Below are positions 1 to 6,670 of a DNA stretch of 11,045 nucleotides, one piece after another. Within the stretch, counting starts at the first letter, position 1. The number at the start of each line of letters is the position of its first letter. A program made the translations under genes and the position numbers. Source of the stretch: Negativicutes bacterium. GTDB lineage: Bacteria; Bacillota; Negativicutes; SKW292. The notes under the pieces are model-generated. The model made no database searches, had not been told where the DNA came from, and worked only from the letters and a program-made list of their open reading frames with translations. The stretch is taken from NCBI GenBank assembly GCA_026416215.1, contig JAOAFP010000045.1, forward strand, positions 1-11,045, given 5' to 3'.

Positions 1-2
1 AG

Positions 3-803
3 CTGGATGAATGGCTGTCGCGGGGCACCCTCACCGCCGGCAACTACTTTGTCGAACGCTGTGTTGAGGACGCCCGTCACATCGAGGTGCAAATCGTAGC
101 CGACCATTACGGGCACATAATTCACCTCGGCGAACGGGAATGCTCGCTGCAGCGCCGCAACCAGAAAATTCTTGAGGAAGCACCGTCTTCCGCCCTTAAC
201 CAGTCGCTGCGGGCCGAGGTGGGTGCCTTGGCCATATCAGCCGCCCTCAGCGTCAACTACAGCAATGTCGGCACCATCGAATTCCTGTTCGACAAAAAGG
301 CCCGCAAATTCTACTTCATGGAGATAAACCCCCGGGTCCAGGTGGAACATGGTATCACCGAGATGATAACCGGCATCGACATCGTTCGCCGCCAGCTGCG
401 GATCGCTGCCGGGGAGCCGATCATAACCAAGCAGGAACACGTTGAATTCAGCGGTCATGCCATCGAATGCCGGATCAATGCGGAAGATCCCGATAATAAC
501 TTCATCCCCAGCCCCGGCCAGATTGAGTTTTATCACCAGCCGGGCGGCCCCAACGTCCGGGTGGACAGCGGTGTCGGCTCCGGTTCCACCGTCCCTCCTT
601 ACTACGATTCGCTGATTGCCAAAATCATGGTCCACGGCCGCACCCGCGGCGACGCAATCAAGGCCATGCGGCGGGCGCTGCACGAATACAGCATTACCGG
701 CATTAAAACCAACATCGACCTCCACCGCCAGGTTCTAAGCAACCCCAACTTCTGCAGCGGCAACACCTCCACCCGTTTTATCAGCGACTTGCTGGGCAAA
801 TAG
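3..803 (+). CDS. accC: Biotin carboxylase subunit, 3' part (5' end outside window)
   Basis: The frame is open from the left edge (codon at 3-5) to the TAG at 801-803, giving 266 residues; family members are about 450 residues, so roughly the first 180 lie outside. The enzyme carboxylates biotin on a carrier protein using ATP and bicarbonate, in the cytoplasm. Visible family motifs are HIEVQIVAD, HLGERECSLQRRNQK, the catalytic EINPRVQVEH (321-350), HAIECRINAEDP and TVPPYYDSLIAK. The C-terminus ends in the usual GIKTN region with no biotinyl or transcarboxylase domain, so this is a separate subunit rather than a fused pyruvate carboxylase. The catalytic loop reads N-P-R, as in pyruvate carboxylases, rather than the N-T-R of E. 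coli AccC, so acetyl-CoA, propionyl-CoA or pyruvate carboxylase complexes all remain possible. A strong terminator follows 14 nt later, so this is the last gene of its operon. Confidence 0.93.
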   Translation: MDEWLSRGTLTAGNYFVERCVEDARHIEVQIVADHYGHIIHLGERECSLQRRNQKILEEAPSSALNQSLRAEVGALAISAALSVNYSNVGTIEFLFDKKARKFYFMEINPRVQVEHGITEMITGIDIVRRQLRIAAGEPIITKQEHVEFSGHAIECRINAEDPDNNFIPSPGQIEFYHQPGGPNVRVDSGVGSGSTVPPYYDSLIAKIMVHGRTRGDAIKAMRRALHEYSITGIKTNIDLHRQVLSNPNFCSGNTSTRFISDLLGK

Positions 804-817
804 CTGTACCGCCCCGG

Positions 818-863
818 AAAAAGCCACAGGCCGGTCTGAACCAGCCGGCCTGTGGCTTTTTTT
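818..863. terminator. Bidirectional intrinsic terminator between convergent genes
   Basis: A perfect 12-bp stem (GCCACAGGCCGG at 823-834 with CCGGCCTGTGGC at 845-856) and a 10-nt loop are followed by seven T (857-863) and preceded by five A (818-822). It can therefore stop transcription in both directions. It ends the biotin carboxylase gene on the plus strand and the PHP phosphatase gene arriving on the minus strand. A second short hairpin without a U tract (CCGGCG-AA-CGCCGG, 885-898) lies just after the minus-strand gene. Confidence 0.92.
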
Positions 864-903
864 GCTGTTTCGACATCCGTTACCCCGGCGAACGCCGGCC
901 GGC

Positions 904-1680
904 TCAGGCCGGTCGGTCGATCACCGGTCGCCGGCTGGCAAAGTGGCAGATTGACAGTCCGGCTGCACCGGCCAGCTCGACTGCCAGGTCGAAATTCCTG
1001 CCGATCTGTGCCTGACCATGAGCGTCCGACCCCAGAGTGACCGCCTGCCCGCCGCACACGGCAAAAAACCGGTATATTTCACAAAATTCCCGCCAGGTCC
1101 GGTGGCTAAGACGACGGGTATTGATCTCCAGACAGACATCATTGGCGACCATGATGGCAAACAATTCGGCAAATTCATTGCGAAAGTCGTTAAACTCGAA
1201 CACGCTGGCCAGATGCTGGTCGTAACGGAGTGGGTAATCGATGTGGGCAAACGAGTCGATGAAGGGCTGCGCCGCCACGTTAGCAGTGGCCGTGGCCAGA
1301 TAATGGCGCATAGACTGCCGTGCGTCGTGCCTGCCTTGGTACTCGCAGCCGGCCAAATCCACCCCGCCCACCACGTGGACCGACCCCAGAACAAAGTCAA
1401 ACCTGGGGTCTGACGCCAGATTCCGGTTTATCTCCACCACCGGCCCCAGCTGTAACCCCAGCTCCACTCCCAATAAAAAATGCTGACTGCGAACGCCGCC
1501 ACCGGCAGCAAAGTAGCGGTCAACATCAAAGGTGAAATCTGCCGTTGACGGCGCCTCGCAGTCCATATGCTCGGTCACGCACAGCCCCAACCCCAGCCGT
1601 CCGGCCTGCGACTTCGCCTGTTCCATCGTCATCATCCCATCGGGAGAAAACTGACAGTGCAAATGACAATCAAATAACAT
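904..1680 (-). CDS. PHP-domain phosphoesterase, histidinol-phosphatase (HisJ/HisK) type
   Basis: A 258-residue cytoplasmic metal-dependent phosphoesterase, the usual size for HisJ/HisK histidinol-phosphatases (histidinol phosphate to histidinol). The metal-binding set of the PHP fold is complete: H6-x-H8 in DCHLH, D14, TEH (H38), GVELG (E73), GSVH (H102), FAHIDYP (H146) and GSDAH (D219, H221). I chose ATG at 1680 over the preceding in-frame TTG at 1683 because an AGGA lies 3 nt before the ATG and would abut the TTG; neither site is strong. It starts 37 nt after the phytase-like gene on the same strand, so the two are probably cotranscribed. No other his gene is nearby, so the true substrate is uncertain and a broader phosphoesterase role is possible. 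Confidence 0.85.
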   Translation of the reverse strand: MLFDCHLHCQFSPDGMMTMEQAKSQAGRLGLGLCVTEHMDCEAPSTADFTFDVDRYFAAGGGVRSQHFLLGVELGLQLGPVVEINRNLASDPRFDFVLGSVHVVGGVDLAGCEYQGRHDARQSMRHYLATATANVAAQPFIDSFAHIDYPLRYDQHLASVFEFNDFRNEFAELFAIMVANDVCLEINTRRLSHRTWREFCEIYRFFAVCGGQAVTLGSDAHGQAQIGRNFDLAVELAGAAGLSICHFASRRPVIDRPA

Positions 1681-1717
1681 CAATCCTGCTCGTCTCTTTC
1701 CTGTTTGTCCATTTTAT

Positions 1718-2683
1718 TCACTGGCCGTCAGCAGTCCTACCGTACCGGCTGCGGCTCCACACCGACCAAGGCACGGCAAAGCTGCTGGCTGAGTTTTCCT
1801 CCACATAGCGGAAAAACTGATGAATGAATTCACTGCGTTCTCCCTCCCAGTCCTCTTTGCCGCTGTCGTGTCCGGTATAGTAGAGATCAATGCCACCAAT
1901 CAGATGCTGCCGGGCGACAATATCGTCGAGAGCAACCTGGCGGTGGTTGCGGATAATGTCATACATCACCATGAAGGTGGTGGTCCGGCCGTGGCCGGCG
2001 TGGCAGTGGAAATGCAGCCAGCAGTCTTTGGGCAGCCGCTGAACAAACTGGACAAACATATCCACGGCCTCATCGTTCGGCTTTATATGATCGGTGGCGG
2101 TGAGCCGCTGGTAATTAACCCCCTGGCCGGCAACCAGCTGTTGCTCCGACAGCACTGTGAAAGGCTGGTTCACTGTCATCTGCCTGCCCTTCGCCAGAGT
2201 CAGGACCACCTGGTCAGCCACCGACAGATCGGCCAGCCGCTGCTGTTCGCCTTCGATCACCTGCTGGCAGGTCAGCTGCCTGTTCGCCCAGTCGTTCACC
2301 CCGTACCAGCTGACTGGCAAACCATCGATAAAACCGTGCCACTCCTGTCTCAGGTCAACAATGTAGACTGGCGTCTCCTGACCAGCCTGCTTCCTGATCT
2401 CCTCGATCAGCCGCGGCAGCTGCTGCCCGCTGAACTGCCCGCTCCCCGAAATATTGAGCCTGTAAAGGCCGGTCGTATTTACCGTCGTTCCGTCCGGAGC
2501 TGCCGGCAACTGACGGCAGCTCCGGAAATCAGCCGGCATCACGTCAGCTTGTCCTGGATCCACGTCGGTAATCAATACCGACTGATCCCCGTGCTCTCCG
2601 TACTTACTCCCGCCCACTGCCGCCGGCGGCAGAAATGCCAAAACCGCGGCCACCACTGCGATCAGCCACAACTTCCCTCGCAT
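1718..2683 (-). CDS. Secreted phytase-like protein tyrosine phosphatase (PTPLP / PhyA type)
   Basis: A 321-residue protein with an N-terminal signal peptide (MRGK, then a hydrophobic stretch, then PPAAVGG), so likely exported. It has the cysteine-phosphatase signature HCHAGHGRT, giving nucleophile C227 and R233 of the C-x5-R loop, and D198 in TDHIKP as the probable general acid. The segments DLRQEWHGFIDGLPVSWYG and NDWAN match the inositol-polyphosphate phosphatases (phytases) known from Selenomonas ruminantium and relatives. From that family the role is stepwise removal of phosphate from inositol phosphates. The usual signature in that family is HCEAGxGRT; here E is replaced by H. ATG at 2683 is preferred over an in-frame GTG at 2689, because AGGGGAG sits 5 nt before the ATG. 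The PHP phosphatase gene follows 37 nt downstream. Activity on phytate itself is inferred. Confidence 0.87.
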   Translation of the reverse strand: MRGKLWLIAVVAAVLAFLPPAAVGGSKYGEHGDQSVLITDVDPGQADVMPADFRSCRQLPAAPDGTTVNTTGLYRLNISGSGQFSGQQLPRLIEEIRKQAGQETPVYIVDLRQEWHGFIDGLPVSWYGVNDWANRQLTCQQVIEGEQQRLADLSVADQVVLTLAKGRQMTVNQPFTVLSEQQLVAGQGVNYQRLTATDHIKPNDEAVDMFVQFVQRLPKDCWLHFHCHAGHGRTTTFMVMYDIIRNHRQVALDDIVARQHLIGGIDLYYTGHDSGKEDWEGERSEFIHQFFRYVEENSASSFAVPWSVWSRSRYGRTADGQ

Positions 2684-2919
2684 CAGCACTCCCCTGCCTT
2701 ACAGTTTTTGCCCTGGTCCATTCACCATCGCAAAAGCGCAAGAACCTTTTTGACCGCCGCTCCACCGGATTTTTCCCATCTGCTGGTCAACTGCCGGCCG
2801 GTCGCGTTATCAGCCAAACCATTATACTCGCCCGAACCTGACCTTGCGCCCGACGGTCTGTCCCTTCCCCGGCAGCCGCCGGCAAACCGTCCCGGAAGGA
2901 CAAAACTGCCCTTAAGCAG
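2684..2919 (-). other. 236-nt spacer upstream of the phytase-like gene
   Basis: No gene or RNA element recognised on either strand. Reading on the minus strand it holds a weak hairpin at the end of the SRPBCC gene, then a TATAAT box, then a leader of about 130 nt running to the phosphatase start. No clear riboswitch fold was seen. Confidence 0.6.
2821..2826 (-). promoter_or_regulatory. Possible -10 box for the phytase-like gene
   Basis: The minus strand reads a perfect TATAAT here in otherwise GC-rich spacer. No convincing -35 lies 16-18 bp upstream (GCGCAA at 17 bp) and there is no TGn extension, so it would need an activator or may be chance. Confidence 0.3.
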
Positions 2920-2921
2920 TT
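2902..2921 (-). terminator. Weak hairpin with short U run at the end of the SRPBCC gene
   Basis: On the minus strand AACTGC-TTAAGG-GCAGTT followed by TT overlaps the TAA stop codon of the SRPBCC gene. The stem is only 6 bp and the U run is 4 at best, so it is likely a leaky terminator or processing site. Confidence 0.35.
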
Positions 2922-3363
2922 ATTGGGGGTTCTTCTCCAGACGGTTCTTGATGGCGGTCAGCATCGCCATGCTGTTGTCGCGCACCTTTTTCTTCAGCAG
3001 CGGGTTCAACAACCCCGCCACCATCGGAATGCCGAACTCGAAATCCACCGAAAGGACCACAACCGTTCCCCCCTCAGCAGGGGTAAGCTGCCAGAACCCG
3101 GTGAACTTTTTCAGGTCGCCGGCAATTTGCTCATATTCAATCCGCAGCCGGTCGGGATAAAAGTAGTCGCGCTCGCTCCAGTTTATCGGCCGCCCGTCAA
3201 CTGTCGTCCGCCATTCGGTAACAGTGCTGTTTTCTTTTCGCTCAATCACCGTCACCGATTTGACATCGGGCATGAATTCCGGGTAGGCGGTCATATCGCA
3301 TATAACCGGCCAGACCTTGTCCGGCTCAGCCATGATTTCCAGACTGCACTCCACTTTGGGCAT
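2920..3363 (-). CDS. SRPBCC (START/polyketide-cyclase-like, Coq10/RatA-type) protein
   Basis: A 147-residue cytoplasmic protein with the single-domain SRPBCC fold pattern. An N-terminal beta strand (VECSLEI) is followed by the family motif PDKVWPVICDMTAYPEFMPDVKSVTV (written in part only; residues about 12-38), a central ERDYFYPDRLRIEY segment, and a C-terminal helix after GLLNPLLKKKV. Such proteins bind hydrophobic ligands in a deep cavity; relatives include Coq10 quinone-binding proteins, RatA and aromatase/cyclases. The ligand cannot be read from the sequence. The start is ATG 3363, with a perfect AGGAGG at 3372-3377 and 8 nt spacing; an open frame continues upstream to 3465 but would overlap the aminotransferase. 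It begins 50 nt after that gene and has no visible promoter of its own, so it is probably the fourth gene of the tcdA-metA-aminotransferase operon. Confidence 0.8.
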   Translation of the reverse strand: MPKVECSLEIMAEPDKVWPVICDMTAYPEFMPDVKSVTVIERKENSTVTEWRTTVDGRPINWSERDYFYPDRLRIEYEQIAGDLKKFTGFWQLTPAEGGTVVVLSVDFEFGIPMVAGLLNPLLKKKVRDNSMAMLTAIKNRLEKNPQ

Positions 3364-3413
3364 CGCCGTTTCCTCCTGTTTTGCCGCCGTCCTGCTGTCC
3401 GTCGCCCACCGCC

Positions 3414-4697
3414 TCAGGTTAGGTCTTCCAGCATTGTTTCTGCCTTGGCAGCAACTTCCCGCCATATCTCCAGCACCCGCCCGAGCAGCTGGTCGTCGAT
3501 GTTGAGCGGCGGTTCTAACCGGATAACGGTCGGGTTATTCAGGGTATAGGCCACCAGAACCCCGGCGTTGATGAATTCGGCCATCATCATTCCCCCTACT
3601 CCCTCGCTGACCAGTTCCACCCCGATCATCAGACCCTTGCCGCGCACGCCGGCAATCACCCCGGGGTGCTGCCCGGCCAGCTGCTGCAGACCGTTCAGTA
3701 GCCGCCTGCCCTTGATCTCTGCCTGCCGGCACAACCCTTCATCACGGGTGGCGTTGATGGCCGCCACTGCCGCCGCGCAGGCCAGCGGGTTGCCGCCAAA
3801 GGTTGACGTGTGAAGAAGCGGACTTTCAAAGTACTTATCCATAAGATGTGGCCGGGCAATGTACGCCCCGATCGGCATTACCCCACCCCCCAGGGCCTTG
3901 GCGGTACAGAGAATGTCCGGCACAACTCCCCAATGTTCCACCGCCCACATTTTGCCGGTCCGCCCCATTCCGGTCTGAACCTCATCCGCCACCAGCAGGG
4001 TCCGGTGTTTGTCACACAACTGGCGCAAGCCGGACAAATAGCCATCGCCAGGGACAATCACCCCACCCTCACCCTGGATGGGCTCGACCACAACCGCGGC
4101 CGCCCCTTCGATCACCGCTGCCACCGCCGGCAAATTATCAAACGGTACGTGGATCACCTCAGGCAGCAACGGCTGAAACGGATCGCGGTACAACGCCCGC
4201 CCGGTCAGGCTGAGAGCCCCGCAGGTTTTGCCGTGAAAGGAATTGTCGGTGGCAACGATTTTAGTCCTGCCGGTGGCAATCCGTGCCAGTTTCAGCGCTC
4301 CCTCCACCGCTTCAGTCCCGCTGTTGACCACAAAACTGTACTGGAGGTCACCGGGAGTGACCGAGGCCAGCAGCTCGGCCAGCCCAGCCAGCGGCTTACT
4401 GAACATTATCTTGGACGACAACGGCATCCGGTCCAGCTGTTCCCTGACCGCCGCCACCACCCGGGGATGACGGTGACCGAGGTTGAACACTCCGTAGCTG
4501 CCCAGGCAGTCGATGTATTCCCTCCCCTGATCGTCACGGACAACTGAACCGTCAGCGCTCACTTCCACCGCCGTCAGTCCCATGAACCGCATCAGCCGCG
4601 CCAGGCTGGGGTTGATATGCCGCTCGTAGGCTGCCGCCACCCGGTCTGCCAGCTGCCCCTTGTCCGTCATCCGTCCATCCACTGTTCTGTCCCTCAT
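3414..4697 (-). CDS. patA: Class III PLP aminotransferase, putrescine-aminotransferase-like
   Basis: A 427-residue PLP enzyme closely resembling E. coli PatA (YgjG), which moves the terminal amino group of putrescine or cadaverine to 2-oxoglutarate. Shared segments are DCLGSYGVFNLGHRHP, YSFVVNSGTEAVEGALKLA, SFHGKTCGALS, EPIQGEGGV, DEVQTGMGRTGKMWA, the cofactor lysine K267 in CTAKALGGGVMPIGA, and TSTFGGNPLACAA. D238 of ADEVQTG should hold the pyridine nitrogen. The ATG at 4697 overlaps the metA stop as ATGA, indicating translational coupling; an alternative ATG at 4670 would shorten it by 9 residues, and neither has a strong ribosome binding site. Substrate choice among class III enzymes is hard to read: ornithine or another omega-amino substrate is possible. 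Confidence 0.85.
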   Translation of the reverse strand: MRDRTVDGRMTDKGQLADRVAAAYERHINPSLARLMRFMGLTAVEVSADGSVVRDDQGREYIDCLGSYGVFNLGHRHPRVVAAVREQLDRMPLSSKIMFSKPLAGLAELLASVTPGDLQYSFVVNSGTEAVEGALKLARIATGRTKIVATDNSFHGKTCGALSLTGRALYRDPFQPLLPEVIHVPFDNLPAVAAVIEGAAAVVVEPIQGEGGVIVPGDGYLSGLRQLCDKHRTLLVADEVQTGMGRTGKMWAVEHWGVVPDILCTAKALGGGVMPIGAYIARPHLMDKYFESPLLHTSTFGGNPLACAAAVAAINATRDEGLCRQAEIKGRRLLNGLQQLAGQHPGVIAGVRGKGLMIGVELVSEGVGGMMMAEFINAGVLVAYTLNNPTVIRLEPPLNIDDQLLGRVLEIWREVAAKAETMLEDLT

Positions 4698-5617
4698 TCC
4701 GCCGGCAAATTGCTCAGGTCGTACGGCGTTTCCTGATAGACATAGTAATTCAGCCAGTTGGCAAACAACAGATTGGCGTGGCTGCGCCACAGCACCTGCG
4801 GCAGCCGGCCGGGATCGTCGGCCGGAAAATAGTTAAACGGCAAGCTAATCGGCAACTTTTTTTCCACATCCCGTTCGTATTCACTCTTCAGGGTCAGCCG
4901 GTCGTACTCGGCGTGACCGGTCACAAACACCTGCCGGCCGTTACGGGATGCCACCAGATATACCCCCGCCTCATCCGACTCAGCCAGAATGCAGAGTTCG
5001 GCCACCTTCTCGATATCCTGCCGGCGGACCTCGGTATGGCGGGAGTGCGGAGCCAGAAAGCGCTCATCAAATCCCCGCAGCAGCGGCCAGTTGACCTCCC
5101 GCACCTCGTGCCAGAATACGCCGAACATTTTGGCTGGCAGCGGATGTTTAGGCACTCCATAGTGATAGTAAAGCCCGGCCTGGGCCCCCCAACAAATGTA
5201 GAGCGTGGAGTAGACATTCCGCTTGCTCCACTCCATCACCCGGCACAATTCGGGCCAGTAGTCCACCTCGGCAAAATCCATCTGTTCAACCGGGGCGCCG
5301 GTAATTACCAGGCCGTCGTACCGGTTGCCGGCTATTTCGTCAAACGTCCGGTAGAATTTCCACAGATGTTCGGCCGCCGTATTCCGCGACTCGTGACTGG
5401 CCATATGCAGCAAATCTATATCGACCTGCAGGGGGGTGTTGCCGAGCAGCCTTAAAAGCTGAGTTTCAGTGGCGATTTTGGTCGGCATCAGGTTAAGGAT
5501 TGCAATCCGCAGCGGACGGATGTCCTGCGTTGCAGCCCGGGTTTCGTGCATCACGAAAATATTTTCGCCGGCCAGTATCTCAGCTGCCGGCAGGGCGTTA
5601 GGAATATTAATCGGCAT
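4694..5617 (-). CDS. metA: Homoserine O-acyltransferase, probably acetyl-CoA type
   Basis: A 307-residue MetA, full length for the family. It acylates L-homoserine, the first committed step to methionine. With the start at ATG 5617 the catalytic residues fall at the same numbers as in E. coli MetA: nucleophile C142 (STLYICWGAQ), H235 and E237 (TGHAEYD). Residue 111 is glutamate (TGAPVEQM); published work on Bacillus cereus MetA showed Glu111 gives acetyl-CoA and Gly111 succinyl-CoA specificity, so this should make O-acetylhomoserine. The start is supported by GGGGAGGA at 5625-5632, 7 nt upstream and inside the end of tcdA. metA overlaps tcdA by 11 nt and the aminotransferase by the ATGA motif, so it sits in the middle of a coupled operon. 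Confidence 0.95.
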   Translation of the reverse strand: MPINIPNALPAAEILAGENIFVMHETRAATQDIRPLRIAILNLMPTKIATETQLLRLLGNTPLQVDIDLLHMASHESRNTAAEHLWKFYRTFDEIAGNRYDGLVITGAPVEQMDFAEVDYWPELCRVMEWSKRNVYSTLYICWGAQAGLYYHYGVPKHPLPAKMFGVFWHEVREVNWPLLRGFDERFLAPHSRHTEVRRQDIEKVAELCILAESDEAGVYLVASRNGRQVFVTGHAEYDRLTLKSEYERDVEKKLPISLPFNYFPADDPGRLPQVLWRSHANLLFANWLNYYVYQETPYDLSNLPAE

Positions 5618-6431
5618 ATATTCTTCCTCCCCGGTCATTCCGGCCGGCAGTTTCCTTACCTCCGACCAGATCCTTCACCACCTCGCCGGCGATGATCAGT
5701 CCGGCCACCGCCGGGACAAATACCACGCTGCCAGGAACCTGCCGCTTGTAATGGCAGTGCCGGGCACTGCCGGGCGGGCAGAGGCAGCCATCGCTGTTGT
5801 TACACTCAACTGCAGACGGTAATGGCGACCGCGGCCGCTCGGTCGAGTAAACCACCTTCAGGCTGTTTACCCCCCGCCGGCGCAGTTCCTTTCTCACTGC
5901 CCTGGCCAGTGGGCAGACGGTTGTGTCGTAAATATCCGCCACCTGCAGTTTTGACGGATCGACCTTGTTCCCCGTGCCAAGGGCACTAATCACCGGCACC
6001 CCCTGCCGTACGGCGGCCGCCGCCAGAGCAATTTTGGCCGACACTGTGTCGATGGCATCCACCAGATAATCAGGTTTCCATTCGGCAACCAGCCGGTCGG
6101 CATTCTCGGCCGTCACCCGCCGGCGGTCAGCCATAACCCCGGCCTGCGGATTGATCTGCCGCACCCGCCCGGCCAGTACATCCACCTTTAGTTGCCCTAC
6201 CGTGTCGGCCGTCGCCATGATTTGACGGTTGATGTTGGTAATACAAATCCTGTCATCGTCAACTATGGTCAACCGGCCTACAGCCGTCCTGGCCAACCCC
6301 TCGACCACAAAGCTTCCGACTCCGCCCGTTCCCACCACCACAACGTGGCATTTCGCCAGCCTGAACAACCCATCTTCGCCGATCACCATAGCACTGCGGG
6401 CAAAAGACTGCCGCCAGAACCCGTCATTCAT
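5607..6431 (-). CDS. tcdA: tRNA threonylcarbamoyladenosine dehydratase (E1-like ThiF/MoeB fold)
   Basis: A 274-residue TcdA (CsdL/YgdL/YrvM group). The enzyme uses ATP to cyclise t6A37 to ct6A in ANN-decoding tRNAs. The nucleotide site is VVVVGTGGVGS (residues 31-40), followed by the acidic TIVDDDRI, the NINRQ arginine motif, and VDAID. A cysteine group C-x5-C-x-C-x8-C (C210, C216, C218, C226) precedes RQVPGSVVFVPAVAGLIIAGEVVKDL, the typical C-terminal helix; it may bind metal. I chose ATG 6431 because GGAG lies 5 nt upstream; ATG 6449 in the same frame has a poorer site. It is the first gene after the promoter at 6515-6543, and its last codons contain the metA ribosome binding site. Confidence 0.92.
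   Translation of the reverse strand: MNDGFWRQSFARSAMVIGEDGLFRLAKCHVVVVGTGGVGSFVVEGLARTAVGRLTIVDDDRICITNINRQIMATADTVGQLKVDVLAGRVRQINPQAGVMADRRRVTAENADRLVAEWKPDYLVDAIDTVSAKIALAAAAVRQGVPVISALGTGNKVDPSKLQVADIYDTTVCPLARAVRKELRRRGVNSLKVVYSTERPRSPLPSAVECNNSDGCLCPPGSARHCHYKRQVPGSVVFVPAVAGLIIAGEVVKDLVGGKETAGRNDRGGRIYAD
5625..5632 (-). promoter_or_regulatory. metA ribosome binding site embedded in tcdA
   Basis: GGGGAGGA on the minus strand, 7 nt before the metA ATG, lies wholly within the last codons of tcdA. It fixes the metA start at 5617 rather than the longer open frame to 5638, and implies that ribosomes finishing tcdA pass over it. Confidence 0.8.
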
Positions 6432-6514
6432 ACCTGCTCCGTCATCCATAGCTCATTGTCAGCTACGGTCATCCTGCAATGGTCAAGCCGTTTGCCCAGG
6501 CTTTTCCCGGCAAA

Positions 6515-6543
6515 ATTCTATCCCATCCCCCCCACCCTGTCAA
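6515..6543 (-). promoter_or_regulatory. Promoter of the tcdA-metA-patA operon
   Basis: On the minus strand a perfect TTGACA (6538-6543) and TAGAAT (6515-6520, 5 of 6 matches to TATAAT) are separated by exactly 17 bp. The predicted start point is near 6508, leaving a leader of about 77 nt before tcdA. The spacer is almost pure purine on the coding strand, with runs G3-T-G7-AT-G3. Confidence 0.85.
6522..6537 (-). other. G-quadruplex-capable run inside the tcdA promoter spacer
   Basis: The minus strand carries GGGTGGGGGGGATGGG, which satisfies the four-G3-run pattern with loops of 1, 1 and 2 nt. It lies wholly between the -35 and -10 boxes on the non-template strand of the tcdA promoter. Folding is inferred from the pattern alone. 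Confidence 0.6.
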
Positions 6544-6549
6544 ACTGCG

Positions 6550-6592
6550 GCAACAATTCGGATTATCGCCGGGAATTTGCGAATTTTGTTGC
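6550..6592. promoter_or_regulatory. Inverted repeat between divergent promoters, possible operator
   Basis: The left arm GCAACAATTCG (6550-6560) pairs with the right arm CGAATTTTGTTGC (6580-6592), except for a 2-nt bulge in the right arm; the centre is 19 nt. The right arm covers most of the -35 box of the plus-strand promoter, and the left arm is 7 bp from the minus-strand -35 box. This position could let one bound protein affect both promoters. Confidence 0.4.
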
Positions 6593-6617
6593 ATTAATAC
6601 ATCCTGAATGGTAGAAT
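6589..6617 (+). promoter_or_regulatory. Promoter of the tandem-repeat protein gene
   Basis: TTGCAT (6589-6594) and TAGAAT (6612-6617) are separated by 17 bp, with TGG directly before the -10 box, making an extended -10. The predicted start point is near 6624, giving a leader of about 47 nt that holds a small CCCC-GGC-GGGG hairpin before the ribosome binding site AAAGGAG (6656-6662). Confidence 0.8.
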
Positions 6618-6670
6618 ACGAGAGGAAGGGATTACCCCGGCGGGGGATAGCAATCAAAGGAGTGATTACC

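Noticed and set aside
882..900. CCGGCGAACGCCGG as a dispersed intergenic repeat
   Set aside because: It resembles hairpin repeats common in some Proteobacteria, but occurs once here and fits chance pairing in GC-rich sequence next to the real terminator.
1820..3160. Long plus-strand open frame of 446 codons
   Set aside because: It runs antisense to the phytase-like and SRPBCC genes, whose catalytic motifs, signal peptide and ribosome binding sites are clear; its translation is low-complexity and shows no family motif.
3810..4547. Plus-strand open frame of 245 codons
   Set aside because: A shadow of the aminotransferase gene, caused by GC-rich codon positions; rich in His/Pro/Arg, with no motif and no ribosome binding site.
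6432..6514. SAM riboswitch or T-box in the leader of the metA operon
   Set aside because: The leader is only about 77 nt, with no conserved riboswitch core, no T-box motif and no terminator hairpin followed by a U run; a CATTG...CAATG pair alone is not enough.
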